This document shows positions 48,695 to 62,900 of a DNA stretch of 64,000 nucleotides, piece after piece; positions within the stretch are counted from its first letter, which is position 1; each line of letters begins with the position of its first letter. Below the pieces are notes generated by a model. The model was given only the letters and a program-made list of their open reading frames with translations. It was not told the origin of the DNA and ran no database searches. A program made the translations under genes and the position numbers. This stretch comes from Malus domestica (taxonomy: Eukaryota; Streptophyta; Magnoliopsida; Rosales; Rosaceae): the NCBI RefSeq assembly GCF_042453785.1, contig NC_091673.1, positions 7,399,001 to 7,463,000 on the forward strand, in the 5' to 3' direction.

Positions 48695-50083
48695 ATGGAG
48701 AGTAGCTTCTCTTCTCCCCGAAACGATACTTTTCCTGCTGGCCTCCGGGTCCTCGTCGTCGACGACGATCCCACTTGGCTTAAGATCTTAGAAAAGATGC
48801 TCAAGAAGTGCTCCTACGAAGGTTATTTCACGCTATCTCAGTTTTCTCACTGTTCCTCTGTTTCGATCACTCTTTAAAGTTCCAACTTTGTTGTTTTTTT
48901 CTTCTCTATTTTCTGGAAATTTATAGTTTTCCTGAATGTTTTGGTGTTTTTGGAGATGGATTTTTTGAGTTGTGGGTTAATTTTGGTGGTTCTTACTTAT
49001 TAGTGGAATTTTGATCATATTTGGTAATTTAACCACTGTGTTTGTTGTAAGCAAGGATTTTTAATCTTCCCAGAAGCAGCAGTTTAGTTATCGATTTTTT
49101 GATTTAAGTAAACGGATAAGCAGAATGATCAGGGTTTACTTGAGATAGAGTATTTGATTGTCTTTACAGGCTGCTATGCAGGAGGATAATGATAATGTGT
49201 TTCCGTTAATTAGTTAGTTTAATCAAATGGCAAATACTTTATTCTGTATCGAATATAAACACGTAAAGGTGTTTGATTTCAGATAACTGGAGTATTCTTT
49301 GGTGCCTCTGGTAGTGTACTTATAGAATTATTTCCTTTTCTTTTTGATGTTTGTTTCAACTACACTAATCAAAGACCATTTTTAGTCTATTTATGATCCT
49401 TGCTCAATAAATTTTCGTGGTACTTCATATGGGGAACTGAAGTAGTTACTTTGGTTATGTTGGGGGATATTCTCATGTATGATTACTTGTATATGATCTA
49501 AACAAGTATAGAAGTCTTCCATTATTCATATAGAAAAGGAAATCCGTTTGTCTTACAGGATTTTATTTTTGTCCGACTGTCAGACACGATGCTTTGGCCA
49601 GTCTGATAATATAATCAGCTGTCGAATGATAACAGCATCCATTAATTTTCATTATTTCTGAAGTTTTTTCCCTCCCTTTTTTGTCTGTGTTTCAGTGACT
49701 ACATGTGGTTTGGCAAGAGATGCTTTGCACTTGCTTCGCCAAAAGAAAGATGGATATGACATTGTTATCAGTGATGTGAACATGCCTGACATGGATGGTT
49801 TTAGACTTCTTGAGCATGTAGGACTTGAGATGGATCTTCCAGTTATTAGTCAGTACTCTGCCGTTGACCAATAAAGCTTTGTCTTCAAAAGAAAAACGTC
49901 TGTCACCACTTAATTCTGACATATCATATCCGTTTTACCTGTGCAGTGATGTCTGTTGATGGAGAAGCGAGTAGGGTTATGAAAGGAGTTCAACATGGAG
50001 CATGTGATTATCTTCTTAAGCCGATAAGAATGAAAGAACTGCGCAATATATGGCAGCATGTCTTTAGAAAGAAGATACATTAA
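48695..50083 (+). pseudogene. ARR11: ARR11-like type-B response regulator truncated after the receiver domain
   Basis: Three in-phase exons (48695-48821, 49696-49848, 49947-50083) encode 138 residues: a complete phosphoreceiver. Acidic pocket Asp23-Asp25 in VVDDDPTW, phosphoacceptor Asp69 in VISDVNMPD, Lys118 in LLKPI, plus the ARR11-type signature [20 protein letters not shown]. Type-B regulators are nuclear cytokinin-response factors of over 500 residues with a GARP DNA-binding domain; here the frame stops with TAA (50081-50083) exactly where duplication DNA begins, so the DNA-binding and activation parts are gone. The start, upstream DNA and splice sites are intact, so a receiver-only protein could be made. 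By analogy it could act like a type-A regulator or phosphate sink. The rest of the gene may lie elsewhere. Confidence 0.85.
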
Positions 50084-50409
50084 GTCGTTGAGATTTTACT
50101 CTTTGAAGTTTTTTGTTTTGAGAGCATTTTTTATCCAAATATTTTTGTTTAAGCTTGGTGACACCAAAAACAATATTCACCATTTGTGTTCTCTTTATAT
50201 CAATCTAATAATAACCCAAACAATCTTATAGGAAAGCAATAAATATAATATTTATTTATCTGCGCTACAAGTTTACAGTTTCATATTTTTTTCAACTTAT
50301 TTAACTGACGAGTTTGATACATAAAACTAACTGATTATGTGAGTTGAGCTAAGTCTCAGACAACTTAGAGTATAATATCATCATATAACAGAATTAGTAT
50401 AAATATACG
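50084..50409. repeat. patchwork junction of short templated pieces
   Basis: Between the ARR11 fragment and duplication copy 2 lie pieces from the same locus, all in direct orientation. 50084-50104 equals 26366-26386 (21 bp). 50101-50394 matches 30095-30387 with about three differences. 50395-50409 matches 17130-17144. The main copy then starts from 17071. Joins occur at shared words CTTT, AAT and ATACG. This looks like microhomology-mediated template switching. Confidence 0.8.
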
Positions 50410-53400
50410 TCACAAGGAGCAACATTTTAGTATCCAGCTCAATATAATTACATTTTTTGCAAAAAAAAATTAGTATAAATATACGAGTTTTTTTTAAAGT
50501 ATTTTTCAAAAGACTAAAGGCGTTTTTGGTTAAAATAGTTTTGGAATAAATCCGTAATAATACAAGTGAATTTTGAAAAAACAATTGAAGTGTTTTCTGC
50601 AAAAAAAACTCATGACTGATGCTTAAAGTACTTCAAGTGCTTTTAGAATCCAACATTTTTATTAAAAGTGTTTTTAATCATTTTAAAAACATTTTCAAAC
50701 GAACCATATATATGTATGACTCAATATGATATCCATTCCAATTAAATAGACAATGGGTACTGACTACTGAGTGATGCTGGACTAACAAATCATATCCACT
50801 TTGAGCCTTATTTTTAAGTTTAACTAGATTGACGAGAATAATGTAGTTTCCTTCTTTATTTAGTTCGAACTCTTTTCGAAATTTTAGAAAAAATTTGGTA
50901 TAGAAATATTTGTATGCAAATTTATGTGTGTGTTATTATGGTGGGTTTTTATTTGTGTGTGTGAGAGTGGTTCATCTCATCTGCAATCATCTGATGCCAC
51001 TAGATCAAAGGGTCCACATTTGGAGGCTTATCCATGTACTGAAACATATCAGGTGGAGAAACCCATTTGGAAAAGCAATATAAAACTTGGCATTATTAAA
51101 GTATTATTGTGAATATATACAAATAAATTCCTTAAAACTTGGTCAATTAATCTCTAGAATTAGGGTCCACTATCCATCATTAGAAAACTAAAAAGAAAGG
51201 GGGTCGAATCATATTTTATTCTTGTGGGTTTTTTATACTTAAATTATTATTGTTGGTTTGTCGTTTTATATTATAGTGCAATTGTTATTTGTAAGGAAAA
51301 TGTCTTATATTCGATATAATGAGTTTAGTATAATGTACTGATATTCTTAGTCATTTGTAAATTATACGTGAATATCTTAAATTTGAATACGGCAAATTTG
51401 GTCCTAAACTGTATGACATAGTCATTGTGTACTTTAGTTTAAGTCTTCACACGAAACATAATATAATAAAATAATTGCATTGGTTTTCCCCCTATTGTAA
51501 TATATTCATTTTAAAGCAAATTATTATGGCATATGGGTTTTAATGATCCATGACTCTTTCTTTCTCATTTTTTGCCAAGTGAAACCTTTTGTCTAACAGA
51601 AACAAAAAGAAAGAAAAAAGGGAAAAAGAAAGAAAAGAAGTTATGGAAAATCCAAGTGGAACATCTCTTTAGAAGGAAATATTTTTTAATATACCGAGAA
51701 CACGACTCGATACACTATATGTCAAAAGAAAATTAATTAGATACTTGAAAAAATCACGTGTATTATAATCTTTACTACTACATAGCTTTTAATGTTACGA
51801 TAATTGTGTCGTTGAGATTTTACTCGTTACATTTAACGGTGCGGATACAAATTTTGGGAGAAAATGAAGACGCCTGCTAACTGTTTCGTACCCAAGACAA
51901 ACCCTAGGAGGGATAAAATTCATCTGTATAAGAACATAGGTGATAATATTAGCAGCGGACAAAAAACCACTTGAATTCCATTATTTGATTCGAATTTCAA
52001 CTAAGAAAGTATAATCTTAAACTGTCTTCCAAAAAAAAAAATAAACAGTATAATCTTAAACCAATTGAACCAAACCACAATCAATTAATTTGGTTTCATT
52101 TGACCTTTTAATAAACCGTCCAATATTTAATTTACGACAACTTTTTTTTTTAACAAACAATATTAAAAAAAGAGGATGTACTTAACCTCACAATGGACTA
52201 GCAATAATGTGGTTCAAATTCACCTGTAGTAAGAATCGAACCTAAGATCTCTTACTTACAAATGAAAAGAAATACTACTATACCGTAGTACTAAGTGGCA
52301 ATTTACGATAACTTCCACACATGTAAGAAAATTTAGTTGCGTTGTGCCAGTTTAATTCTTGAACTACACCAAACCAAATTGTGATGCTAACGTTGATTCA
52401 GTTGTGATTTGAGGCATAAACTTAATCGAACTCAACTCAACTCAACCATGCTCACTCTAAATACATGTACATATTTACATAACGTATTACAACTAAATAT
52501 GCAATGAAGTTTATCGACGATATTTTAACAATCATATCAACCGCATATTGATAACTATTAAGTCAACGCATCAAGGCAACATTATCAAAACTTCGTGTTA
52601 CATAAAAATATCGCGGTTAATTGTAAGGTAGAAAAATATGTTAACTACCCATAAATATGATATATTTAGTATGAAGCTCACCCTACGTGAGAGATGTAAT
52701 TAACAATTTGTCGAAGCTTATATAATCATAATAACAGGCTCTTTAAGGAAATGGATCTTCATTTTTCAAAAAAAAAAAGGGACATCCTTTAGACCGTTAG
52801 ATCTGGCTTTAATGAAATTATGTGGTTGAGATTAAATCACAGGCCACAGAATCTCAACAATATAATTTCATTAAAGTTAGATCTAACGGTCAAGAGAGTG
52901 TCTTTTTTTTTTTTATTTAAATGAGGATCCATTCCCTTAAAGGCTTCCATCATAATAGTAAACAATTAAAAACGTAACCGGAAACCTGGACGATTATGAA
53001 TAGACAACGATTGTCTGTCCTTCCACTTCTCGTGCCCTTCTGTTTGTGTGGTCACGGTTAAGCCACATCAACATTTTATATTACTATTCATTTTTATCTT
53101 ATTATTTTTATAAAAAAATAATATAAAATGTTAACGTAACTTAACCGTGATCACACAAAACAGAAGAGCAAGGACATAAGGAGTAAGAGGACAGACAATT
53201 CTTGTCCATTGTGAAAAGCATCTTTAGTGAAAGAAAAGGAAGCAAGATTAAATATCCTCTTTTGCTTTTAAAATTGGCTTTTGCTTTTGCTTTTGCTTAC
53301 AGCGAAATATCTTTTCCTTTCTGATATGCCCTTTGGACCAACTTGTTTCCAGCTTTTCTCAACTTCGAAAAAGTATGAAGATGATGCCTTCATGCCTTCC

Positions 53401-53841
53401 TTTTCTGTATTGGATGCATACAATCCATCCTCTATTCCTCTGGTCCACCATCTCTATAATCATCAATAACTAGCCTTTAGCGCGTGCATGTGATATTTTT
53501 TAAATTACGACATGCTATGTGCGATTTATATATTTTAAATGTATTTATATACGTAAATTTAATAAAAAAAAAATTAAATATTTTAAGTAAATGAATAATT
53601 TTAGATCATACTAAAAGAAACCTCTTATAAACCAATTAAACCAGTTGAATTCATATAATAAAATTGGTCTCTATAAATTTTATAATAAGAAAAGAGAAAA
53701 AAAAATATTTAATGAATAATTGATTGAATTACATTATTAGTAACCCACCCCCCTTTCCCCTTAATATAGATACTAATATTTTGTTAAAAAAAATAATCAT
53801 TTGACAACTAATTTAATCACATTATTATCAGCATGTGAAAG

Positions 53842-55334
53842 TGTCACAGCCCTTTCCGGAATTTTCATATTCGTGGATATGAAATGACGGAATTGCCCTT
53901 AACGGTTGCTAAGGTACGTGTGACACATAAGTTGATTATTGTATACTTTCCTAAGTTTTTTTTGGAAAAAAAAAAATCAAGTTGGATTAAGAGTTGTTTA
54001 CAATTTGTGTGGTTAGGGAATTAAAGTATGGTTGTTTTGGGTGGACCACACACACACGGGACATACCCTCACCACGTGCCCTCTCTCTCCTCCCTCACAG
54101 TTCACTCTCTCTTCCTCCCTTCGAATTGTACGGACAAGGCACCAAACCCTCAAATCTTCACGGATCGACGCCAAAAAGGTGAGTTTCTTCATCCTTGCAA
54201 CCTCTTGAGTTGAGGTACCATTTTTAGAACTGGAAACCTTCGAAATCACGTCAAACCTGTAACCCATTTTGAAATCATTGTTCATGCACACGTGAAATGT
54301 GGATTTTCAGGGAATTCTAAGCTTACAGGGAACTTAGTGAGGTCCCAAGGAAGCTCGGAGCTTAGTTTGAAGGTTTTGGACGTCGGGATCGTAGGGTTCG
54401 ATGTTGTATTGATGATGTGAATTGTGTTGAGAGCTCATAACATGCACCCTGGTATTAGTGCTTATATTGTTCACCCCGCACCACACGCTCACTTTGGATT
54501 CAAATAGGTGCATGTCGTATAGACCATTAGAGGGTTCCGACATGTCGTACAGACCATTAGAGGTGGTTCCGACTTGTAGGTGATTTTAGATTATTATACA
54601 GCTATTGATGAGAGAAGCACTAGAGCGTATTCCTACACCTTTCTTATCGTACAGACTACTTCAGGTAGTTCCGATTTATGTGCACAGTAGCGCCGTACAG
54701 GTCACTGTGGTGACTCCGGTTGGTTGGATATTGAGCTATAGAATTAACCGTACAAGATAGTTGCAGGGTTTCCGGTTGATTCATTATTTCACTTGTTATA
54801 TTGACGCATTCTTATTATGTTGTTGACGTTTATAGCATAGCATACTTTCTGGTTTTTGATAAAGATTGGTGATTTGAGATATTTGAAGAATTATATGCAT
54901 ATTATGTTATTTTATGGGAAAGTATACAGGTTTTACAGCGAGGGGTTAGAAATGTTATAAAATGAAATGTTTTCGAAAAGCTTGTTTTACTGACCCACTC
55001 AATCTTGTCTTGCACCCCTCCAGGTTCTAGTTAGCTGTGTTGGTGGCTCACGAGGATTTTCCCACGGCGTTCTGACAGACTACTTAAATGTAGGACTCAC
55101 CTTCGAGTGTTGTAATTTGGTAATGGTCCTACTTGACTGCACTTAGTACTTATGCTCTGAATATGTGTGTTTCACACTTAAACTCACTCTAGCATGTTAG
55201 TTGTATATTATTGCTAGTAGTTGGTTTTTATTCCTTCATATTTCTCTTATCTTATTACTTCAGCGTCGCACTTTTGGTTACGTCATACTCACGTGACGGC
55301 CAGCACGCCTTGATTCTAGGATCAGGGTGTGTTA
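53842..55334. mobile_element. solo LTR, copy 2
   Basis: Same element and same GAAAG flanks (53837-53841 and 55335-55339) as 28398-29888. About a dozen substitutions and a couple of base-run length changes separate the two over 1.49 kb, giving a rough divergence of 0.9%. Confidence 0.8.
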
Positions 55335-56371
55335 GAAAGATTTTTTTATAACTGGCATTACACGCCCTTTAAGATGTTTTGAACTTGTTTAAAAATAGAA
55401 AAATTGAATCACATTATTGTTAGCCTATTGTGAGGTACTATTTAAAAAAAAAAACATCACAAAAAAATTAAATGTTAAAAAAATATTATTAAAATGATGA
55501 AACTGCCCTGGTCTTATTTGATGCATTATTTTGAAATGCCTTTGAAGTTTTTTGTCTTGAGGGCATTTTTATCCAAATATTTTTGTTTAAGCTTGGTGAC
55601 ACCAAAAACAATATTCACCATTTGTGTTCTCTTTATATCAATCTAATAATAACCCAAACAATCTTATAGGAAAGCAATAAATATAATATTTATTTATCTG
55701 CGCTACAAGTTTACAGTTTCATATTTTTTTCAACTTATTTAACTGACGAGTTTGATACATAAAACTAACTGATTATGTGAGTTGAGCTAAGTCTCAGACA
55801 ACTTAGAGTATAATATCATCATATAACAGAATAAAAATAAAATTTGAATCTAATATATGAAAAAAAAAAAAAAACTTGAAAGTGCTTCTTAAAGAACAAT
55901 ATGGGTAAATTTTTGAAAAGTTTTTAAGCTTTTATGTGTCAAATGTATCTAGACGGTTTAGTTAAAAAATAACACGTTTAGCACAAAATATAAGCAAATA
56001 TGAGTAGTGTTTAAAATGCTCAAGAAATATTCTAAAAATTAAAGATCGATATGAAAAGGGGGTGAACTGCAAAAATCATCCTATATCGATGAGATATAAA
56101 AAAATCAATGAATATCGATGATATTTACAGATTCACTATAGAAATTTGCCATAACCTATTGCAGATTTTGATCTTTTGATTATTTTTTTCTTTCTAATTT
56201 CGACTAAATTTGAATGAGTTGATATACCCACCCTATTGCAAATTCCATAATTTCTGTTGAAGACAACTGATATCGATATATCCATTGATATTTTTATAAA
56301 TTTATATATTGATGGTTCTACCTATATCGATATTTTAAATATAAATGACCAAATATTTCCTAGGAGAAATT

Positions 56372-56571
56372 GAACCCAGATCCTCTATGGATCTAAAAAA
56401 ACTGAGCCTAAGGATCAAATAATTCGGACCGTTGAAATTTGATCCAACGGCTACAAATAGGGGTTCCCTCTAAAAGTTATAATAATTATTGCCGTTAGAT
56501 CAAATTTTAACTGTCCGGATCATTTGATCCTTAAGCTTAGTTTTTTTTAGATCTGGAGAGGATCTGGGTTC
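56372..56571. mobile_element. Mutator-like MITE, copy 2
   Basis: Same 200-bp foldback and same 9-bp GGAGAAATT flanks as 30930-31129, with a few substitutions. Confidence 0.85.
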
Positions 56572-58484
56572 GGAGAAATTAATTCATTCTCATTTGAGTA
56601 GATAGATGTAAAATCACCATTTACTGTGTACAAAGTTGTTGCGGACTTGCAGGGCCCATCACACGAGATGATCTGCTTTGTATCTCTATTGGGCCCAGAT
56701 GTCTATATCAAGACACAACACAGCTAAAACTTCAAAGTAAATGATGGGCTGAAGTCCATTCTAAGGGTCCACTATGTCTGACACCTACACTTGGTCACTA
56801 TTAATTACTTATGGCCCCACACGCTATACACGCATCAACCAGTTGAGTCGTGGCGTTTTTTAAGGTGCGGACCGAACTTTGCGGCCCTTTAGTTCGGTAA
56901 GAAATCCTCTTCAGATCTATTCTATCAAAGTCTACTAGTTAATTAATCTGAATTCTTGAAATTTGATTTAACGGTTAAAATTATTATAAATTTTAAAAGG
57001 ATCTCTTGTTTGTAACCGTTGGATCAAATTTTAAGGGTCCGAAATAATTGATTGGTGGACTTTGGTTGAAGAGATCCGAAGAGAATCTATTTCCCTTAAG
57101 TTCGGACCAATTAACACCCATTAAATCGTTGACTTGCGAGCGGACGATTGTGTATCTACATTTACATCAACGACTCAAAATCACTTATATTCGCATTGGT
57201 AGGTCATGCTAGCATAATTCAATTCATTATGGTAAGATAGTAACGCTAAGGATGTGCGTAGCTATCCACTATTGATGTCATATATGCAATAATCTCCACT
57301 TAAGCAATTACTAATAATTTATTTGTTACATATATTTTTTTTTTTAAATTTCAGTGGTATGAGAAAAATTTAATTGATAACGAAAAAAGTTACATCTAAT
57401 CAGGAGAATTTACCTACTACATAATATTCTCTTTTAATTTGTTCATTTCACAAATTAGTAAAAAAAAAAAAAGAGAGAGATTGTATAAGAAGAAGGCATC
57501 ATGTCCTAAAAGTTAAAACTAATAGGACTCGAATTTTAACTTTTAATTTTTTTCTTAAGAAATTCTTGTTCTCAATACATTATGCGTTTATTAACACATA
57601 AAGAATAAAAAGTGAGTCATATGTGAAAGATATGTACTTCATTTTCGATTTCAACCTATAATACCCGTATTACCCTCGTATCATTCGCATACTTAAAAAT
57701 GTTAGTAAACATAAGTGTGATCGGTCAAATTGTCATGTAATTTGAGTGAAAATATAATTAATTTTTATGAGCGGAATATATACTATTAATAAAACTAAGA
57801 TATATTATAAAATACCATTACATGGATTACCAACATAGATTTAAGGAGGAGCTTGGTAGTTGATACCTTGATTAATAATATCCGCTAGTACCAAAAGTGG
57901 GTGGTTTTATTCTTTGACAACATTGATTAAGGAGGAGTTTAATCCAAAGTATCAATTATCAAAAGTCAGAGTTGGTCTTGGAGTTGGATGGAAAGGGTAA
58001 TTGGGAATCCAAACCTCCCTCGCTAAGTCGATAAAATAATATGAAGAGAAAACATGAAAATAAGAATGAAATTTTTTTCAATGCATCTGAAACACGGAAT
58101 AATAGTCATAAACTCTTTTTTTTCAAATGTATCTATCTATATGATAATAACATAACGTATGAGCTCAGTGTTCTTATCACACTAATCAATCTCTCAACGA
58201 GAAGGCATCCCTTTCTTTCCTTGTAGTGTGAAAGGTTTGATCACTAAGCAAAGCCTTTGCCTCTCTCTCTCTCTCTCTCTCTCTTCCCTGTTTTTCTTAT
58301 TAACCCCACCATCAAATGTCCCCAACCTGCAACAGATTCACCAACAAAAACTAAAAAACAAACTAACTCCTACGGAAAAACAAAAGTCACTCTTTTCATC
58401 TTATCCCCCACCCTCTTTCCTCCCTCTATTCCCTTCTCTTTCTGTTCTTCCATCCCAAAATTCAAGTGAGAAGAGAAAGAACAT

Positions 58485-59960
58485 ATGTGGCAAGCTCATG
58501 CCTGCAAGTCTTCTTATGGAGAATCCATCAAAGCTCTTGAAGCTGATATCCAACATGCCAATACCTTGTGAGTCTCTTTTTTCTCTAATTTTTTTTTTTT
58601 TGTTGGTGATCAATCAAAACTGTGGAATAATCCATATGCATTTTCCTCTTCTGGGTAGTTTGTTGGGTAGTTAATCCAACTGAATTGTGGTTGTTGGGTA
58701 GTGCTTATCATTTGAGAGAGAAGGTAAAGTTGGATTTTTTTTTCCCTAAACATTTAAGTTCGATACTGTTTCCTTAAGGCTTTTTATGTGAGAAATTTTC
58801 CAGCTTTATATACATTACTGCTTTTATGTTGCCAATTTAATTGCTTCTCTGGAAAAAAAAGAAAAATCCCACAGGCTGTTCTTATTTTTCTACCCAAATG
58901 AAGCTCAAATATTTTTTGATTTTTTTTTTCCATTTGTTTTTGGGATGGATTTTGTTGCAGGGCAGCTGCTCTTCCCAGAGATTATGGTGGGAACTGTATC
59001 CAAATGAGATTGTCTTACAGCCCCTTTGCACCTTTCTTCCTGTATCTCATTGAATGGATGGATTGTAGTTGCACTGATGTACTTCCCAATTATTTAGGCC
59101 TTCTCCACATCCTTGTACACAAGGTGGGCTGCTCTTCCGTTTCATGCTTTATTCGTTTTACTTCCCAGTTGCCTGCTGCAGAAAGACAATCTTTTGTTTC
59201 CTAAAGACCGAAATTAAGCTTTACGATATTGTACAGGTATATGTCGATGGGATGCCTTCATTGTCCTCCAAAGAACAGAAGGTCACTTTAAGGGAATTTT
59301 ACGGTATGTTATTCTCTTGTTAGCTTCTTATTGAAAACATACCGGTTCTTGGAAGAATTGTTTTTGACATAGCGGTGAATTCTGCTGGAAATCAATGCAG
59401 CTGTAATATACCCTTATCTTAGGCAACTTGAAGGCGAATTTAACGAACTGGAAGATAATAATAATAAGAGAAGTCGATGCACAGATGTTTTGGGCAGAAA
59501 GAGGATGGAAGACCAAAGGAAGCTTTCGGATAAAGATCTTGAGAGAGAAGATGAATGTGGGATATGCATGGAAAACTGTACAAAGATGGTGTTGCCTGAC
59601 TGTGGGCATTCCATGTGCCTCACCTGCTTCCATGATTGGTATGATCAATTTCCATCTTCACTTGTTTGCTTATTAGCGAACTGAAAATCATTTTGCTTAC
59701 CGGTGAGGTAACCTGTGGAAAATATTTATTCTGTAATGTGCCTGATTTGCAGGAATGCAAGATCGAAATCCTGCCCTTTTTGCCGCGGCAGCCTAAAGAG
59801 TGTTAGCTCCAGAGATTTGTGGGTTCTCACTAGCATCGGTGATGTTATTGATGCAGTAACCCTTGCGCAGGAGAACCTAAGACGTTTCTATCTTTATATT
59901 GAAAATCTACCTGTAATTGTGCCGGCAACGCATATTGTGGTATACGATTACATGCTCTGA
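58485..59960 (+). CDS. RING-HC E3 ubiquitin ligase, AIRP2/At3g47160 family (paralogue 2, copy 2)
   Basis: Exons 58485-58567, 58961-59123, 59237-59303, 59401-59638 and 59753-59960 give the same 252-residue protein as 33039-34514, with intact RING ligands and splice sites. Leader, (CT)12 run, introns and about 1 kb of 3' flank are also identical as far as I can read. The duplicated promoter side has diverged upstream of 57936, so expression might differ even though the products cannot. If the duplication is real, the locus encodes two doses of this ligase; if it is an unpurged second haplotype, it is one gene. Confidence 0.88.
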
Positions 59961-62900
59961 CTCACAACATGAAGAATGAAGTTGCAAAGTACACAAATTA
60001 CTCATTACCCCAATGTATATATAGCCTAATATAGGGAAGTTCAATGTAAACTACCATGCCGGGTTGACGAGCTGTCTCATGGTAGCTGTATATAGTCAAC
60101 TAAAGTACCGAATGCCTGTTTTCAGACGATAAGCTGGTAGCTTTGGAGATTCTTGAGTTGCATATGAGACTATGGGAGCATCCTGCCCATCTCCAATGAC
60201 TAAGGCACCTGCAAGTCTCTGGCGGAAGCCCTGGATATATGTATATATAACAGGTAAGCCTGGCATTCAACTCAGCTTTTTGGAACCTGAGTGTTGGAAT
60301 GGAAGTAATCATGGTTTCTGCTCAATTACTTGATGATCTCTTATAAATTAATGAAGTTTACAGTATTTATATACCACTTGATAACAGAATGTAAGTGCTT
60401 ATGCTACTGCAATAGAATTATTTCGTTAAGAATGTCATGTCACGATGGAACTTCGTTTTAATGAAACTCATTATATATATATATACGAGTTTTAAATCTT
60501 CGGTGCATTGGAGATGCTCTCAGTAGAGTCATAGTAAGATTAACCTCGAGGGAGTTGGTTTAATGGCCAGGATTTTGTTTAAAAAAGCAACAATCCTGAG
60601 CTTGATTGTGCTCCAATCCAGCTCTACAAGTCGCCATCAGTAGATTTTCCCCGCTGAGCATCGGTCAATGTAGGACGAGAGATTGGCTGTGCCGTGAAGA
60701 TAGCAGAATGCTCGAAGAGGGGGTGATTGGGGATACCTTTGTGCCTACCTTGTGATGATGAAAACACACATATCATCCCCTCAACAGGAAGCAAACTACT
60801 ATGCCTTTATGCTAAATCCTGCTGTTTAACATCACTGGATGGCTTTAAGGGACCTGGTTGAGTAACTTCTGTTACAGCTAAACCAAGGTTGTTTTATGTA
60901 GTTATTGGCATGCAATATTTTTAGGGTGGTGTTGTCCACACCCTCATTTTTTACTTCTCATGCACCTCACAATTTTCGGCCGTCGGATCAAATGAATTGA
61001 AGAAAATCAATGGACAAAAATTAACAAATAAATGTATAAGGGAGATAAAAAGAGATGTGTGAATAGCACTATGCTATTTCCATCTGTGTTATGTCTCACA
61101 TAATTTAAAAGGGAAAAATATCAGTAATAAAATTGCGCTAAGCCACAAAATGTTACTAATGTAAATACACAAGCAAAGTTTGTATTAGTGAATTGGTAAT
61201 AATACGTAACGGTGAGACAATCATACTATAAATCACTCTTAAATTCCCAAGCAGTAGGCCTGGCATTTTGGACCCAACCCGTTAACCCAACCCGACCTAA
61301 CCCGTTAATATTTGTATTTGAGTGGATGCTTAACGGGTCGGGTCACTTACGGGTGAACCCGTTAAATAACGGGTCACTTTGGGTCAACCCGTTAGACCTG
61401 TTAGGACCCGTTAACACCCGTTAGTTGATGATATTTTAGTAATTTTAGTAAAGTCTTAATAACAAAAAATAAACTTTATGCAAAAAAAATAAAATAATAA
61501 TAATTGTTAACGGGTGATCCGTTAGCTTAACGGATTGGGTTCGGGTGACCCGTTAGCTTAACGGGTTGGGTTCGGATGACCAATTAACTTAACGGGTCAG
61601 GTTGAACCTGAACCTGAACCAAACCCAATAAACCCGACCGGTTTACAGGTCTACATAGTAAAGGAATATTTGCCCGGCTGCCAAATTGTCTCATCATCAT
61701 TCAGATTGGGCCTCCGAATCAATACAACGATACTTCTCAACCCATCAACCCAACTAAAATTGCTTGGGTCCAAAAACAACTGCTAAGATAATAAGATTTA
61801 TAAACAATGCTAACAAAGGCATAAAGTTAACTAGTTAAGTGGTGGCAAACATATGAGAAAAACTTGGATAGGTCAGCCGAAAGATAGATAGTCAAACACT
61901 TTTACAAGGGAGTGAGCCCTTCTCTATACAAAAAAACATACCGTAATATTCTTGTGAGAATGGCCTTGACTAGACCTTACTGAAGTTTTTCTCCGGACCT
62001 ATTCTTAGAATGGTTGTTCATGGTATTCAACATCACTGCAACAGTTAAAAGGGGGAGTGAAAACAAAAACAATATAAGTAAAAACAAAAGAAAGAATACA
62101 GAGGTAAAGAAGAGGGGAAGCATCGTAGGAGAGCATAAGGGTCTTTTAACTTTTAAATTAACAAATAAAAAGGCAGTCCACTGATGAGAAGTTGCATGGA
62201 GTTCATCTCCCTAGTTCCTTAGACACCAATCATGCTCACCCTCTCTTTTAGTAAATTATTGTAGAATTTCTAAGTGGGCATTTCCTTTTAGAGCCATTGA
62301 GTTTTTATTTCTTCAAAGTCCTTTTCTACCCCACTCTCCTAAAAGTATGCCTTTAAAGGCTTATAATTCCCTAAAGTTTTTTAGAGTTGTAGGTGAAAAA
62401 TATAGAAGGTTAATGGCTCACCCACTAATTAATGAGGTTCAAACATGTATTTAGGCTCACACCACATGTCAATTATTTGCATTTTTGTATGACACAAAGT
62501 GGAGGAGGAACTTACATATAATGAGAATATCATTATCATTACGGTGATCTTTAAGTCAATAACGACTGTCATGTAATAAAGTTAAAATACATGATAGTAT
62601 ATGATTAGTCTGAGAAATTGACTCTACATATCACTAACAATGTGCATGATATTTTAAAGTCAATCACCCACTTAGGGGCGAATCCACCTTTGAGACAAGG
62701 TGGGTCAAATGACTCCTCCAAGTTCAAAAATCCTCCATGAAAGAGTTTGGTGTTGCCCCTTGAAAATTTGAGATGCCCTTGAAATATGTCCTCCAACTGC
62801 TTGACGAATTGCCTTTATGAGCATTGGGCAGGGTAGCTGTTAGCCTCATACCAATGTATGCTTTTCTATGGTCCCTTTCGATAGACGCACTTGGTATATG

